Shown: one piece after another, positions 16,510 through 25,009 of the stretch
How the letters are laid out: each line of letters starts with the position of its first letter
How positions within the stretch are numbered: the stretch's first letter is position 1
DNA from: Streptomyces diastatochromogenes
GTDB lineage: Bacteria > Actinomycetota > Actinomycetes > Streptomycetales > Streptomycetaceae
Direction of reading: 5' to 3'
DNA length: 64,000 nt
Assembly (NCBI GenBank): GCA_026913215.1
Contig: JAPTYK010000001.1
Coordinates: 5,146,001 to 5,210,000 of the forward strand
Translations under genes and position numbers: made by a program
The notes under the pieces: generated by a model
The model's database searches: none
What the model was told of the DNA's origin: nothing
The model's input: the letters and a program-made list of their open reading frames with translations, nothing else

Positions 16510-17402
16510 GGAGCCGCTTTCAGTTCGTCGACGACCACCGGAACACCTTCGAGGTGAAGCGGCTCTGCCAGATCCTGGAGGTGAACAGGTCCAGCTACTA
16601 CAAGTGGCGGGCCGGCCGGGAGGCCAGAACGGCCCGGCAGCGGGCCGACCAGGGCCTGGCGACGAAGATCCGTAAGGTCCGCGCAGAGTCCGGTGGCGCC
16701 TACGGCTCCCGCGCGGTCACCGCCGAGCTGAGGGAGAAGGGCCTGCGGATCAACGAGAAGCGGATCGCCCGGGTGATGCGGGCGTTCTCCATCACCGGGA
16801 TCCGCCTGCGAAGACGCGTCCGCACCACCGTCCCCGACCCGGCCGCCGCACTGGTCCCTGACCTGTTCCAGAGGGACTTCACCGCCCCGAAACCAGGGCG
16901 CAAATACATGGGCGACATCACCTACTTGCCCCTCGCGAACGGGGAGTTCCTCTATCTCGCAACAGCGCTGGACTGCTTCAGCCGCAAGGTCGTCGGCTGG
17001 TCCATCGCCGACCACATGCGCACGGACCTGGTCGCCGATGCCCTGCGGATGGCCGCCCGCACCCGCGGCACCCTGCACGGCGCCGTGTTCCACTCCGATC
17101 ACGGGGCCCAATACGGGGCCAGGACCTTTGTCGACCTCTGTGACCAGCTCAAGGTCACCCGGTCGATGGGCGCCGTCGGCAGCAGCGCGGACAATGCGGC
17201 CTGCGAGAGCTTCCACGCGTCCCTCAAACGCGAAACCCTTCAGGGAGCCCGCGACTACGGCGACCCCGCCACCTGCAGGAACCAGGTCTTCGCCTGGTTG
17301 ACCCGCTACAACACCCGCCGCCGGCACTCCGCCAACGGCTACCTCAGCCCCAACGAATACGAACGCCGACACCACGCGGCTGAGCTCACGCTCGCCGCGT
17401 GA
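16506..17402 (+). CDS. IS3-family transposase OrfB, integrase core
   Basis: 298 residues with the DDE catalytic triad visible: D in YMGDITYLPLANGEFLYLAT, D in AVFHSDHGAQYGARTFVDLC and E in NAACESFHASLKRETLQGAR. The HTH_21 segment KIRKVRAESGGAYGSRAVTA precedes it. Intact, so the IS may still be active. Confidence 0.93.
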   Translation: MRSRFQFVDDHRNTFEVKRLCQILEVNRSSYYKWRAGREARTARQRADQGLATKIRKVRAESGGAYGSRAVTAELREKGLRINEKRIARVMRAFSITGIRLRRRVRTTVPDPAAALVPDLFQRDFTAPKPGRKYMGDITYLPLANGEFLYLATALDCFSRKVVGWSIADHMRTDLVADALRMAARTRGTLHGAVFHSDHGAQYGARTFVDLCDQLKVTRSMGAVGSSADNAACESFHASLKRETLQGARDYGDPATCRNQVFAWLTRYNTRRRHSANGYLSPNEYERRHHAAELTLAA

Positions 17403-17506
17403 TCAACGAAGCGTGTCCACCATCACGGGGGAAGGCCCCGTCTCGGCTGGGGTGGATATGGAGCAGGCAGTGCTGCCAAGCCCAAACCGATCGCTACTGT
17501 CTTCGC

Positions 17507-18040
17507 ATGACTGCGAACGGAGATCGTCAGTTCCCCGCCGCGCTTGCCGCTGCCATGGCGGTCCGGCTCGAGTGCATGGGCGAGGACGGTGTCGACTTCG
17601 AACCCTACGAGTCCTTCCTGACCGCCGATGAGACCACCGAGTGGTTCCGCGCGTGGACCGGCAACGGCGAGCTGAACGGCGACGACTTCCGCGTGTTTGG
17701 CCAAGACGGCACCGGCGGAAACGCAGCGTTGTGGCTGGTCCGTGAAGGTCGGGAACTGGTAGAGCAGCCCGTTGTCTTCCTGGGCTCCGAGGGGGAGACA
17801 GGCGTTGTCGCTCGCGACCTGGGTGCCTTCTTGTGGCTGCTGGCTGACGGCTTCGGACCGTGGGAAGCAGCCACCTCATACGAGCCCGAGCCGGATTGGG
17901 CTCCCCGGGCCAATCGCGACCTGGCGGCCATCGCGGAGCGATTCGCTCCGGACCGCCGCGCGTCGGCAACGGCGATCATCGCGCAGGCCACACAGGAGTT
18001 TCCTGACTTCGACGACACGATCATGAAGCTCTGCCGTTGA
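17507..18040 (+). CDS. SUKH-like (SMI1/KNR4-type) hypothetical protein
   Basis: 177 residues: MTANGDRQFPAALAAAMAVR, DGVDFEPYESFLTADETTEW, FRVFGQDGTGGNAALWLVRE and VVFLGSEGETGVVARDLGAF, then LWLLADGFGPWEAATSYEPE. The 'QDGTGG..A.W' strand and the 'VVFLGSEGE...ARDLGAFLWLLA' helix are typical of small SUKH-superfamily proteins. Probably an orphan immunity-type gene. It lies right of the IS3 copy and ends inside a long hairpin shared with the relaxase gene. Confidence 0.65.
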   Translation: MTANGDRQFPAALAAAMAVRLECMGEDGVDFEPYESFLTADETTEWFRAWTGNGELNGDDFRVFGQDGTGGNAALWLVREGRELVEQPVVFLGSEGETGVVARDLGAFLWLLADGFGPWEAATSYEPEPDWAPRANRDLAAIAERFAPDRRASATAIIAQATQEFPDFDDTIMKLCR

Positions 18041-18096
18041 GCCGGGCCCGATGTCCTGCCACGAAGTGTGGCGGGGCATCGGGCCCGGCTCAACGG
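18034..18096. terminator. Bidirectional terminator with 20-bp arms
   Basis: Perfect arms CCGTTGAGCCGGGCCCGATG (18034-18053) and complement (18077-18096). The loop holds a second small stem (TGCCAC/GTGGC). It covers the stop codons of both convergent genes. Confidence 0.8.
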
Positions 18097-19785
18097 TGCC
18101 GACCGCGCTCTTCGGGCCTCGTGGCCACTGGTGTGGCCGGAGGGTGCGGTGTGGCGGACCTGGCCGAGGTGCCGCTGATGGTGCTTCGGCTGTGAGCGGC
18201 TTGCGTCCGCCGGTTCGGCTGAGCGGTGATGCGCCAGTTGAGGACCTCGGCGGGGCGCTCCGCGCTGTCGAGTTCCCGCTGGGTGCCCACCTCGGCCAGG
18301 AGACGTCGGGGGTTGTGGCCGGCGGTCTCGGCGTGGGCGAGGGTGGTGGTCAGGGCAGTCCAAGTGGGGTCGGCGAGGATCCGGTCGGCGTGGTCGGGGA
18401 GGGCCGCGCGCACGTCCTGCTCGAAGCGGCTGGCGGTTGTGGCCCGTGGTGCGCGGCGGGCCAAGTCCGCCAGGACGGGTGCGGCGACCTGCTGGTAGCC
18501 CGCCTGGAGGTGGCGGAAAGCTTCTTCGGCTGCTGCCGCCTGCTGTTCGTGGCCGCGCTGTTCGTGCCACTTGGCGGCGGCGCGGGCCAGGTGCACGGTG
18601 ACGAAGAGCAGGGCGATGGCGAGCCCGCCCGGCTCGTTGGAGGCGTAGGCGAGTTCCTTGGCGGCCTTGCGCAGGGCGGTGGCGGCCTGGTGATCGGCAC
18701 GGGTGGCGGAGCGGCGGGCGCGGTTGAAGGCCATCGCCGCCGCTCGTAGTTCCGCCCGGTGTGGGCCGGTCGTGGCGCTGGCGATGTTGTACAGGGCGTC
18801 ACCGAAGGCGGCCAGGTGGCCCTGGGCGGCGGCATCGTCATCGGAGTCGAGGGCGATGTGGGCTGTGTGTACGGCGGTGGTTGTGTGGCGCCATGGGTCG
18901 GTGGGGTCCGCCACGTACCGGGGTGGTCGGCCATCTCCTGATCGGGGAGGCGTTCGCGTAGGCGGTTGATAGAGAGGTCGGGGGCGAGTTTGGAGCCGCC
19001 GTACCAGACGGGTTCGCCGGCCGCGTTGGTGTCGCCGGGTGCGGCGAGGCTGTAGCCGATCACGTCACCGGTCTCGGGGCCGAGGCGTGTCTTGACCTTG
19101 ATGCCGAGGGACTGCAGCACGGTGAAGTAGTCGGCTTCGTTGTGTACGGCGGCGGCGACCGCGTACGCCTGCTCGCGCAGCCAGTGCCGTGCCGTGACCG
19201 GCTGGCCCTGGCGTTCCGCCTTGGCGCGCTCCGCGCCGGTGGGGTGCGGGGCGCGGTGAGGTCGCCGGACTTCAGGCGGCGCAGGCCGAACTCGGCCTCG
19301 ATCTTGCGGCATTCGGCTTGGGCCCGCTGTCCGTCGCGGTGGGTGCGGGGGCGGCGTCCGTCGGCGCGGACGGTGGTGGCCATGATGTGGATGTGGTCGT
19401 CGGCGTGGCGCACCGCGATCCACCGGCATGCCTTCTCGTCGCCTTCGGGGGCGATGCCGGTGGCGTGCACGATGCGGCGGGCGACCTCGGCCCACTCGGC
19501 GTCGGTGAGGTAGCGGTCGCCGAGCGCGGTACGGACCGGGCAGTGCCAGACGTGCTGAGGTGGTTTCTTGCCGCCCAGCTCGCGGGTGCGCAGGTCGACG
19601 TGGGTGTCGAGGCGCTTGGCCAGCTGGGAGTAGGTGGCTGCCGGGTCGCGGCCCGGGTCCGGGGCGCCGACCATGTCCCAGGCGGCGACGATGTGAGGGT
19701 CGGTGTGTTCGTCGCGGCGGCCGGGGCCGAAGAGGTAGACGATCAGGCCGCGGGTGTCGGAGCCGGTGGAGACGTCAGGAACCAT
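18090..19785 (-). CDS. Relaxase/mobilization nuclease (two frameshifts)
   Basis: About 565 residues. The N-terminus MVPDVSTGSDTRGLIVYLFG and the motif AVRHADDHIHIMATTVRADG, the HxDxHxH metal site of MobA/VirD2-like relaxases, are in one frame. Near 19245 one base loss leads to ERQGQPVTARHWLREQAYAV and VKTRLGPETGDVIGYSLAAP, and near 18925 another leads to the C-terminal helical region (WRHTTTAVHTAHIALDSDDD, ELRAAAMAFNRARRSATRAD). Such relaxases nick oriT and lead single-stranded transfer with help from a resident conjugation system. It overlaps MobC by 11 nt. Confidence 0.85.
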
Positions 19786-20485
19786 GCGCGGTGCCTTCCG
19801 CCAGGAGCTGGTCGATCAGTCGGTAGCCGCTCTCGGCGGCTTGCTCGACGCGGTCCAGCACGGCCTCGGCGCGCTCGGGCACCGTTCCTCGGTGGATGGC
19901 TGCGGTGATCTGGTTGAGGTTGACTCCGATGCGGTTCAGCGCGACCGTGTGTGCCTCGACAGCCTCGACTAGCGGGCGGACCGGGTCGTCCTCCGGGCTG
20001 CCGACCAGTCCTGCCTTGCCCAGGGCGACGGCCAGGGCGGCGTCGCCGACGAATCCGGCGAACTTCTGACCGCGCTGGTGGGCGGCGGCGCTGATCACGC
20101 TCACAGCGGTCCGCGTGAAGCGGATGGTCTTCTCCTGGTCGCGCTTCTCCACCGTGCGCTTGCGGTTCATCAACGCGGGCAGGACGGGGGCGTCGAGGTC
20201 CCGCCAGGACGGCTGCTCGACGGGCGGTTGGACATCGGTCGGCAGCTGAGTGCTCGGGTCGACGGAGTCGGGTGCGGGCGGACAGCTGGTCTCGGCTATG
20301 CCCTCCTCCGGCTCGGGCGCCCCCTGGCGCTCGGCCTTCTCCTCCGCCACCCCTGGGGCGGGGGCAAGCGCGGACGAAGCCTCGTTAGAGGCTCGTTCGC
20401 TCCAGCTTGCTGCTGATCGGCGGGTCAGGCCGAGGAACGCCTTACGGCGGCGGGTGGGGGCGTTGTCGGTGCTCGTTTCGGGCAT
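19775..20485 (-). CDS. MobC-like plasmid mobilization relaxosome protein
   Basis: 236 residues. A disordered N-terminal half precedes EKTIRFTRTAVSVISAAAHQ and the diagnostic VALNRIGVNLNQITAAIHRG, the MobC helix, ending EQAAESGYRLIDQLLAEGTA. MobC helps the relaxase melt and nick oriT. It lies immediately upstream of the relaxase, overlapping it by 11 nt. The candidate oriT is in the non-coding stretch just upstream (20486-20665). Confidence 0.85.
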   Translation of the reverse strand: MPETSTDNAPTRRRKAFLGLTRRSAASWSERASNEASSALAPAPGVAEEKAERQGAPEPEEGIAETSCPPAPDSVDPSTQLPTDVQPPVEQPSWRDLDAPVLPALMNRKRTVEKRDQEKTIRFTRTAVSVISAAAHQRGQKFAGFVGDAALAVALGKAGLVGSPEDDPVRPLVEAVEAHTVALNRIGVNLNQITAAIHRGTVPERAEAVLDRVEQAAESGYRLIDQLLAEGTAHGS

Positions 20486-20529
20486 GGTGGTGCTCCGGTA
20501 GTCGTGTGGGGTGGGGCTTCGTCACGTCC

Positions 20530-20650
20530 GTTGCATCCGTCCCGTAGCTGGTCAGGACAGGTACGGAGGCGGTCGCAGGTACGGAGTGATCCGTATCGGC
20601 GAGGAACTCCGTCCCCGCGCTGACCTGCGCGGGGACGGATGCGACGGATT
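20530..20650. other. Candidate origin of transfer (oriT)
   Basis: Non-coding region upstream of mobC, rich in symmetry. CCGTCCCCGCG (20609-20619) pairs with CGCGGGGACGG (20628-20638). A larger, imperfect pair is GTTGCATCCGTCCC (20530-20543) with GGACGGATGCGAC (20633-20645). TACGGAG occurs three times (near 20562, 20580 and 20654). The position relative to MobC/relaxase is the usual one for oriT; no nick site can be named. Confidence 0.45.
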
Positions 20651-20665
20651 GATACGGAGCTGGTG

Positions 20666-22315
20666 TCAGCGAGTGGGCCTGGGGCCGGCAGGCCCGCCAG
20701 GCGGGCCGATGGGCAGCGTCCCCGACGGAGGGGCCGGTGGCTTGCCCTGGGCTCGACGTGCGACCACGGTCTCGCTGGCTGCGGGGGCCGGTTGGACGGG
20801 GTCGGGGCAGTAGCGGGCCCAGGCGTCGAGGAACTGGTTGCGGGCGTACGCCTTGGCCTGCCTGCCGTTCTCGAAGCGGTGGTTGGCCGGGCTGATGCCG
20901 AAGTCCCGCAGCAGGTTGGCCAGGTGGTAGGCGTTCAGGCCCTTCGTCCCGTACTCGGCCCACGGCGCCTCCGCGTCCTGGAGGAGGGCAGCGAGCAGGT
21001 CCTGGCTGCGCAGCGCCTCCGTTTCGCCCTCCTGCTCGAACACGCGGCGGACATCTCGCAGCAGCCGCGTCTTCAGCGTCGTCTGCTCGTCCTGGACCAC
21101 CTCGTTGCGCGTCATCGCCAGACAGGCCGCACGGGCCCGCGAGGGCCAGTGCCCGCCGGCCAGATCGGCGACGATCACCAGTGGCTCCCACGTGTCGGCT
21201 GCGCGGTCTTCGACCGGCATCTGCGGAACCAAGCCCTCTGCGGTGCTCCGCAGCGGGGCCAGCCAGGCGGTCAGCCGGTCGCGCAGCGCGTTCAGTTCCG
21301 GGACGGAATACCGCGAGCGGAACGGGGCTATGCGCTCACCCGGCTTGCGCTTCTGCATGCGGAGCACGACCGCCCGGTCCATGATCGTGTCCGGCAGGTC
21401 GCCGATCCCGGCAAGCGCCGCCATGGCGAAGGTGGGAAACGCCGTCGCCTTGTGCTCCGGGCCGGAGATTCGCCAGGCGGGCCGGTTGCGCTGGTGCCCC
21501 GCGTTCAGCAGGCCGCGCAGGTCCTCCTTGTCGCCGGCTTTGGGGCCGAAGATGGTGTCGGCCTCGTCCACCAGCAGCGTCGGCGGGTCCTCGCCGATGA
21601 CGCGGAAGACCACCGCCGGCGAGGTGTTCACCGTCATCATCGGCCGGGACACAGTCTCGTGGAGCACGTCCAGGACACGGGACTTGCCGCATCCCTTGGT
21701 CGGCCCCACCACCGCCAGACGCGGCGCGTGCTGGAGCGCGGGCTGAATGTGGGAGGCCGCCACCCACAGGGTGACCGCCGTCAGGGCCTCCTCGCTCGGC
21801 AGCACCACGTAGCGGCCGATCGCGGCGCGCAGCTCGTCCAGTACGACGGTCCCGTCCTCGTCCCGGTCCGCCTTGAGACCGGCGCGCTCGCGGTCCCCAG
21901 TTCCCGGTCCGGGTTCGGGGACCGTCCCCGGAGCACCGTGATCCACCGGGACCGACGGTCCGGGTTCGCTGGCCGACCGACCGGAACGCTCTGCCCGACC
22001 CTCGGCTTCCGGACCGGGCCCATGGTCCGGGTTCCCGGTCCGGCCCGATAGGCCGCTGAGCTGCGCGTTCTCCGTCGGTCCGGGTTCCTGGTCCGAGTTG
22101 ACCGGAACCTCGGTCCGGGTTTCGGTAGCCGGTTGGTCCGGTTCCGGACCGACCGGACCAGCGGCACGGTCCGGTCGGTGGCCGGTCCCCGGAGAGGTGG
22201 ACCGTCCGTCCGCTCGGTCCGGGCGGTGCCACGGGATGCCCTGGCCGGGGACCGCAGGGTGGGCCAGACGACCTTGGGGACGTGTTCGAGGTGGCGGGGA
22301 CGTAGAGTCCTCCAT
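20666..22315 (-). CDS. DUF3631-domain ATPase of the integrative element
   Basis: 549 residues from ATG 22315 (AGAGGAA eight bases upstream). The first 170 residues are low-complexity Gly/Pro-rich. The ATPase part has Walker A RLAVVGPTKGCGKSRVL and Walker B PPTLLVDEADTIFG, then DTIMDRAVVLRMQKRKPGER; DUF3631 follows (WEPLVIVADLAGGHWPSRAR, KGLNAYHLANLLRDFGISPA). Proteins of this kind are common in actinobacterial plasmids and integrative elements beside HTH excisionases and are thought to act in replication or maintenance. The N-terminal coding DNA carries repeats of GGTCCGGGTT. Confidence 0.82.
   Translation of the reverse strand: MEDSTSPPPRTRPQGRLAHPAVPGQGIPWHRPDRADGRSTSPGTGHRPDRAAGPVGPEPDQPATETRTEVPVNSDQEPGPTENAQLSGLSGRTGNPDHGPGPEAEGRAERSGRSASEPGPSVPVDHGAPGTVPEPGPGTGDRERAGLKADRDEDGTVVLDELRAAIGRYVVLPSEEALTAVTLWVAASHIQPALQHAPRLAVVGPTKGCGKSRVLDVLHETVSRPMMTVNTSPAVVFRVIGEDPPTLLVDEADTIFGPKAGDKEDLRGLLNAGHQRNRPAWRISGPEHKATAFPTFAMAALAGIGDLPDTIMDRAVVLRMQKRKPGERIAPFRSRYSVPELNALRDRLTAWLAPLRSTAEGLVPQMPVEDRAADTWEPLVIVADLAGGHWPSRARAACLAMTRNEVVQDEQTTLKTRLLRDVRRVFEQEGETEALRSQDLLAALLQDAEAPWAEYGTKGLNAYHLANLLRDFGISPANHRFENGRQAKAYARNQFLDAWARYCPDPVQPAPAASETVVARRAQGKPPAPPSGTLPIGPPGGPAGPRPTR
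21906..22121. repeat. Five copies of GGTCCGGGTT inside the DUF3631 gene
   Basis: GGTCCGGGTT occurs at 21906, 21957, 22024, 22077 and 22112, all in the same orientation, among many shorter GGTCCGG/CCGGACC words. They encode the Gly/Pro-rich N-terminal region. Iteron-like, but possibly only low-complexity coding sequence. Confidence 0.5.
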
Positions 22316-22378
22316 TGGCGTTCCTCTCAGGTGAGGGGCGGGACGGGCAAGGTCCCGCTCTCTCACCGGTTCGTTCGT

Positions 22379-22468
22379 TCAGGGATGGGCGACAGGCAGG
22401 GGAATCTCCGGCCCTCGGCGTTGGCGCGCCGGGGGCCGTTGCTGTGTCCGGGGTTGCTGGCGGCTCAT
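22379..22468 (-). CDS. Possible 29-residue basic peptide
   Basis: ATG 22468 overlaps the excisionase stop (TCATGA) and gives MSRQQPRTQQRPPARQRRGP plus nine residues. Very short and Arg/Gln-rich. Only the coupling to the excisionase gene argues for it; it could be chance. Confidence 0.25.
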   Translation of the reverse strand: MSRQQPRTQQRPPARQRRGPEIPLPVAHP

Positions 22469-22659
22469 GAGGCCAGGCCCCACTCGTCTCGGCCGTCGAT
22501 CAGCGTGCGCTCGTAGCGCAGCAGCTCCGCCTCGGGGTAGAGCACCCGCTTGCCGACCTTGATGCCGCGCGGTCCCTTCTTGATCTGGCGCCAGTACCGG
22601 ACGGTGCTCTCGGCTGTGCGGTAGCGCTCGGCGACCTCGGCGGTGGTCAGGTATCGCAT
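22465..22659 (-). CDS. xis: Excisionase-type helix-turn-helix protein
   Basis: 64 residues: MRYLTTAEVAERYRTAESTV, RYWRQIKKGPRGIKVGKRVL, YPEAELLRYERTLIDGRDEW, GLAS. This is the MerR-like HTH_17 form ('LTTAEVAERY ... VRYWR ... GIKVGKRVLY') used by Streptomyces element excisionases. Start ATG 22659 fits the family; the open frame runs further up without homology. Expected to direct the integrase toward excision. Confidence 0.85.
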   Translation of the reverse strand: MRYLTTAEVAERYRTAESTVRYWRQIKKGPRGIKVGKRVLYPEAELLRYERTLIDGRDEWGLAS

Positions 22660-22780
22660 GCATTCCCATTCGGCTAGGTGGCGATTCGATCTGCATAGAG
22701 TTGTACCCCGGGATCGGCGGTTAACCAAATCGGGAAGCTCATGTTTCAATTGGGATAGCGACGGCGGCGATGGAGGCTCG
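22660..22780. promoter_or_regulatory. Divergent control region between xis and the XRE regulator
   Basis: About 120 bp of visibly lower GC between the excisionase (minus) and the XRE gene (plus). It must hold both promoters and probably the XRE operator; no repeat was assigned. Confidence 0.45.
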
Positions 22781-23281
22781 ATGGCAGGCGACAGGCCCGA
22801 CGGTGGCGAGGTGCCGCTCCTCTACAGCGAGGGAAACGTGGCCGCGCGCGTGGCCCTGGAGCGCGAGGTCAGAGGGTGGAGCACGACCGAGCTGGCGGAT
22901 CGGGTGACCAGAGCCGGTGTGAAGATGAACCAGACAGCGGTCTGGCGCATCGAGAACGGCACCCCTCGCCGGCGCATCAACCTCGACGAGGCCCTCGCCT
23001 TCTCCCGCGTCTTCGAGCTCCCTCTCGAAGAGCTGATGTCTCCGCCCCTGGAGGGGCTCGACATCGACAGCCGACGCCTTGTCCAGGAGGCCGTTGAAGC
23101 CTTCTACGAGGCCCGAGACGCGCGCGACCGCCTGCACCGCGCCGTGGTCGCCATCGCCGACCACATCAAGGCCCATCCCGACAGCTCGCGGGCGATCCAC
23201 GAGCAGTGCCTCCGCCTCATGGGCGACGAGCGGGACGCTCGCACCCTCAGTGGCGACATCGAGGACGGTGGCCACTACTGA
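22781..23281 (+). CDS. XRE-family regulator of the integrative element
   Basis: 166 residues from ATG 22781 (GGAGG at 22772-22776). The HTH is VAARVALEREVRGWSTTELA ... MNQTAVWRIENGTPRRRINL with DEALAFSRVFELPLEELMSP. It lies divergent from the excisionase and 24 bp upstream of the integrase, so it probably sets the lysogeny-like state of the element (inference). Confidence 0.85.
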   Translation: MAGDRPDGGEVPLLYSEGNVAARVALEREVRGWSTTELADRVTRAGVKMNQTAVWRIENGTPRRRINLDEALAFSRVFELPLEELMSPPLEGLDIDSRRLVQEAVEAFYEARDARDRLHRAVVAIADHIKAHPDSSRAIHEQCLRLMGDERDARTLSGDIEDGGHY

Positions 23282-23305
23282 CAACCGACACGAAGGAGAG
23301 GCCAC

Positions 23306-24456
23306 TTGGCCAACATCCAGAAGCGCCCCAACGGCAAATGGCGGGCCCGCTACCGCGACCTTGATGGCAAGGAGCACGCCCGCCACTTCGAGCGGAAGCT
23401 CGACGCCCAGCGCTGGCTCGACGAGGTCACGGCCAGCATGGTCACCGGCCAGTACGTTGATCCCCGCGCCGGCCGCGTGACGTTCGAGAAGTACGCCGAG
23501 AAGTGGGAAGGCTCGCTCATCGCGAGCGAGGCGGGCGAGCGCATCACCGACAACGCGCTGCGGCTCCACCTCGTACCGGCTCTGGGCGCCCGCTCCATGG
23601 CGGCGATACGCCGCAACGACATCCAGGTGTTCTTCAAGCACCTCTCCGACCAGCTCGGCCCCGGCAGTGTGCGGAACGTCTACGACGTCCTCGTGCGCGT
23701 GATGATGGCGGCCGTGGACGACAAGGTCATCGCCTCCAGCCCGTGCCGCCGGATCGCTCTCCCGGCGATGCCGGACGAGGAGGTCACCCCGCCCACGGTC
23801 GAGCAGGTCGAGTCGATGGCGCGGGTGATGCCGCCGTACATCCGCGCGGCCGTCGTCACCCTCGCCGGGTCAGGGCTTCGCATAGGCGAGCTGCTCGGCC
23901 TGAGGGTGTCGGACGTTGACTTCAAGGCCGGCACCATCCGCGTCGAGCGGCAGCGGCTCCAGTCGGGGAAGATCGGCCCGCCGAAGACCGCCAAGTCCCG
24001 GCGCACGGTCCCGGTCGGCGAGGTCGTCACCGACGCGCTCCTCGCGCATCTCGCCGCACGGCCCTCCAAGGAGTGGCTGTTCACCATGGAGGAGGGCGAG
24101 CCGCTCAACTACCGGCGGTGGAAGACCGAGTGGAACGGGGCTCGCAAGACGCTCCAGGCGGCCGAGAACGGGGCCGCCGAGCGGGAGGGCCGTAAGGCCG
24201 TCGGGCTGCCGCACATGGTGACCCACGACCTGCGGCACTTCTACGCCTCCGCGCTCATCGCCGGCGGCGCGAGCGTCAAGCAGGTGCAGCTCGTCCTCGG
24301 GCACGCGTCCGCCGTCATCACGCTGCGGATCTACGCGCACCTGTGGCCGGGGAAGACCGCACCCGGGCCGTCATGGACGCCGTGCTCGGCGGCCTGCGGA
24401 CCGGGTGCGGACAGGTAGGCGACATGACCCGCGAAACCGCAGGTCAGAACGCCTAA
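23306..24456 (+). CDS. int: Tyrosine recombinase (integrase)
   Basis: About 383 residues from TTG 23306 (GAAGGAG upstream). It has an AP2-like N-terminal segment (NIQKRPNGKWRARYRDLDGK), a SAM-like domain and a catalytic domain with all key residues visible: R in GSGLRIGELLGLR, HxxR in HDLRHFYASALIAGG, H in LVLGHASAVITLR and Y in RIYAHLWPG. Near 24353 one missing G hides the true end, DRTRAVMDAVLGGLRTGCGQ ... ETAGQNA, stop 24454-24456, just 4 bp before the right repeat. It catalyses integration at the sodN 3' end. Confidence 0.92.
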
Positions 24457-24460
24457 CCAG

Positions 24461-24485
24461 AGATCAAGCCTTCTTGGTCTCCCAG
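24461..24485. repeat. Right attachment-site repeat (attR) in sodN
   Basis: AGATCAAGCCTTCTTGGTCT plus CCCAG, 23 of 25 identical to 5524-5548. It comprises the last codons and stop of intact sodN and begins 4 bp after the integrase stop. Confidence 0.82.
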
Positions 24486-24859
24486 AAAATGCGGTCGATC
24501 TCGGCGATGAGCTCCAGCGCCTTCTCGCCCGTCTTCGGGTCGGTGGACGCCTTGGCGGCCGAGAGGGCCTTCAGGGTGTCGTTGACCAGCTGGTTGAGCT
24601 CGGGGTACTTCTCGAAGTGCGGGGCCTTGAAGTAGTCGCTCCAGAGCACCGAGACGTGGTGCTTGGCGAGCTCCGCGCGCTGCTCCTTGATGACCGTGGC
24701 GCGGGCACGGAAGTGCGGGTCCTCGTTGGCCAGGTACTTCTCCTGGACAGCCTTGACGGACTCGGCCTCGATGCGGGCCTGGGCCGGGTCGTACACGCCG
24801 CAGGGGAGGTCGCAGTGGGCGCTGACCTTGACCTTGGGGGCAAACAGGCGGGAGAGCAT
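24464..24859 (-). CDS. sodN: Nickel superoxide dismutase
   Basis: 131 residues. After a 14-residue propeptide (MLSRLFAPKVKVSA) comes the nickel hook HCDLPCGVYDPAQARIEAES, with the N-terminal His1, Cys2 and Cys6 ligands after processing. The helical remainder ends DRIFWETKKA. The enzyme dismutates superoxide in the cytoplasm. Ribosome binding site GGAAGGAC precedes the ATG. It is divergent from sodX, its maturation peptidase. Its last codons serve as the attachment site of the integrative element and are regenerated by it. Nickel control by Nur is known in Streptomyces; no Nur box was identified in 24860-25009. Confidence 0.97.
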   Translation of the reverse strand: MLSRLFAPKVKVSAHCDLPCGVYDPAQARIEAESVKAVQEKYLANEDPHFRARATVIKEQRAELAKHHVSVLWSDYFKAPHFEKYPELNQLVNDTLKALSAAKASTDPKTGEKALELIAEIDRIFWETKKA

Positions 24860-25009
24860 TGAGCCGTCCTTCCTCGTGATCGTCTTCTCAGGTGGGAGAT
24901 TACTCGGTGAGAAGGGCGTTTTCGCGGGCGCCCCCTGGGGCTTAGGTCAAAAGTCCAGGGTCGGCATAGGACGCGTGTACGAGTGGACGAGTGGATCGGG
25001 AGGTGCCGT

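Larger units (their letters stand above)
16109..17422 (+). mobile_element. IS3-family insertion sequence
   Basis: Bounded by 11-bp inverted repeats TGGTGGACACG (16109-16119) and CGTGTCCACCA (17412-17422). It contains the two expected overlapping genes. No clear target-site duplication was seen in the flanks. Confidence 0.85.
5524..24485. mobile_element. Integrative (mobilizable) element in the 3' end of sodN
   Basis: About 19 kb between two near-identical 25-bp copies of the sodN 3' end. The integrase is at the right end next to the intact sodN. Inside are a HTH excisionase, an XRE regulator, a DUF3631 ATPase, MobC and a relaxase, plus cargo: the RloA/RloB pair, a tRNA-synthetase-like operon, SUKH genes and two IS. 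No FtsK/TraB-type translocase or type IV secretion genes are visible, so it is probably mobilizable rather than self-transmissible. Insertion regenerates the sodN stop and last codons, so the host gene stays intact. Confidence 0.82.

Noticed and set aside
5524..24485. Classification as a self-transmissible AICE
   Set aside because: No FtsK/TraB-type translocase or spread genes were found; a MobA/VirD2-like relaxase with MobC fits a mobilizable element better.
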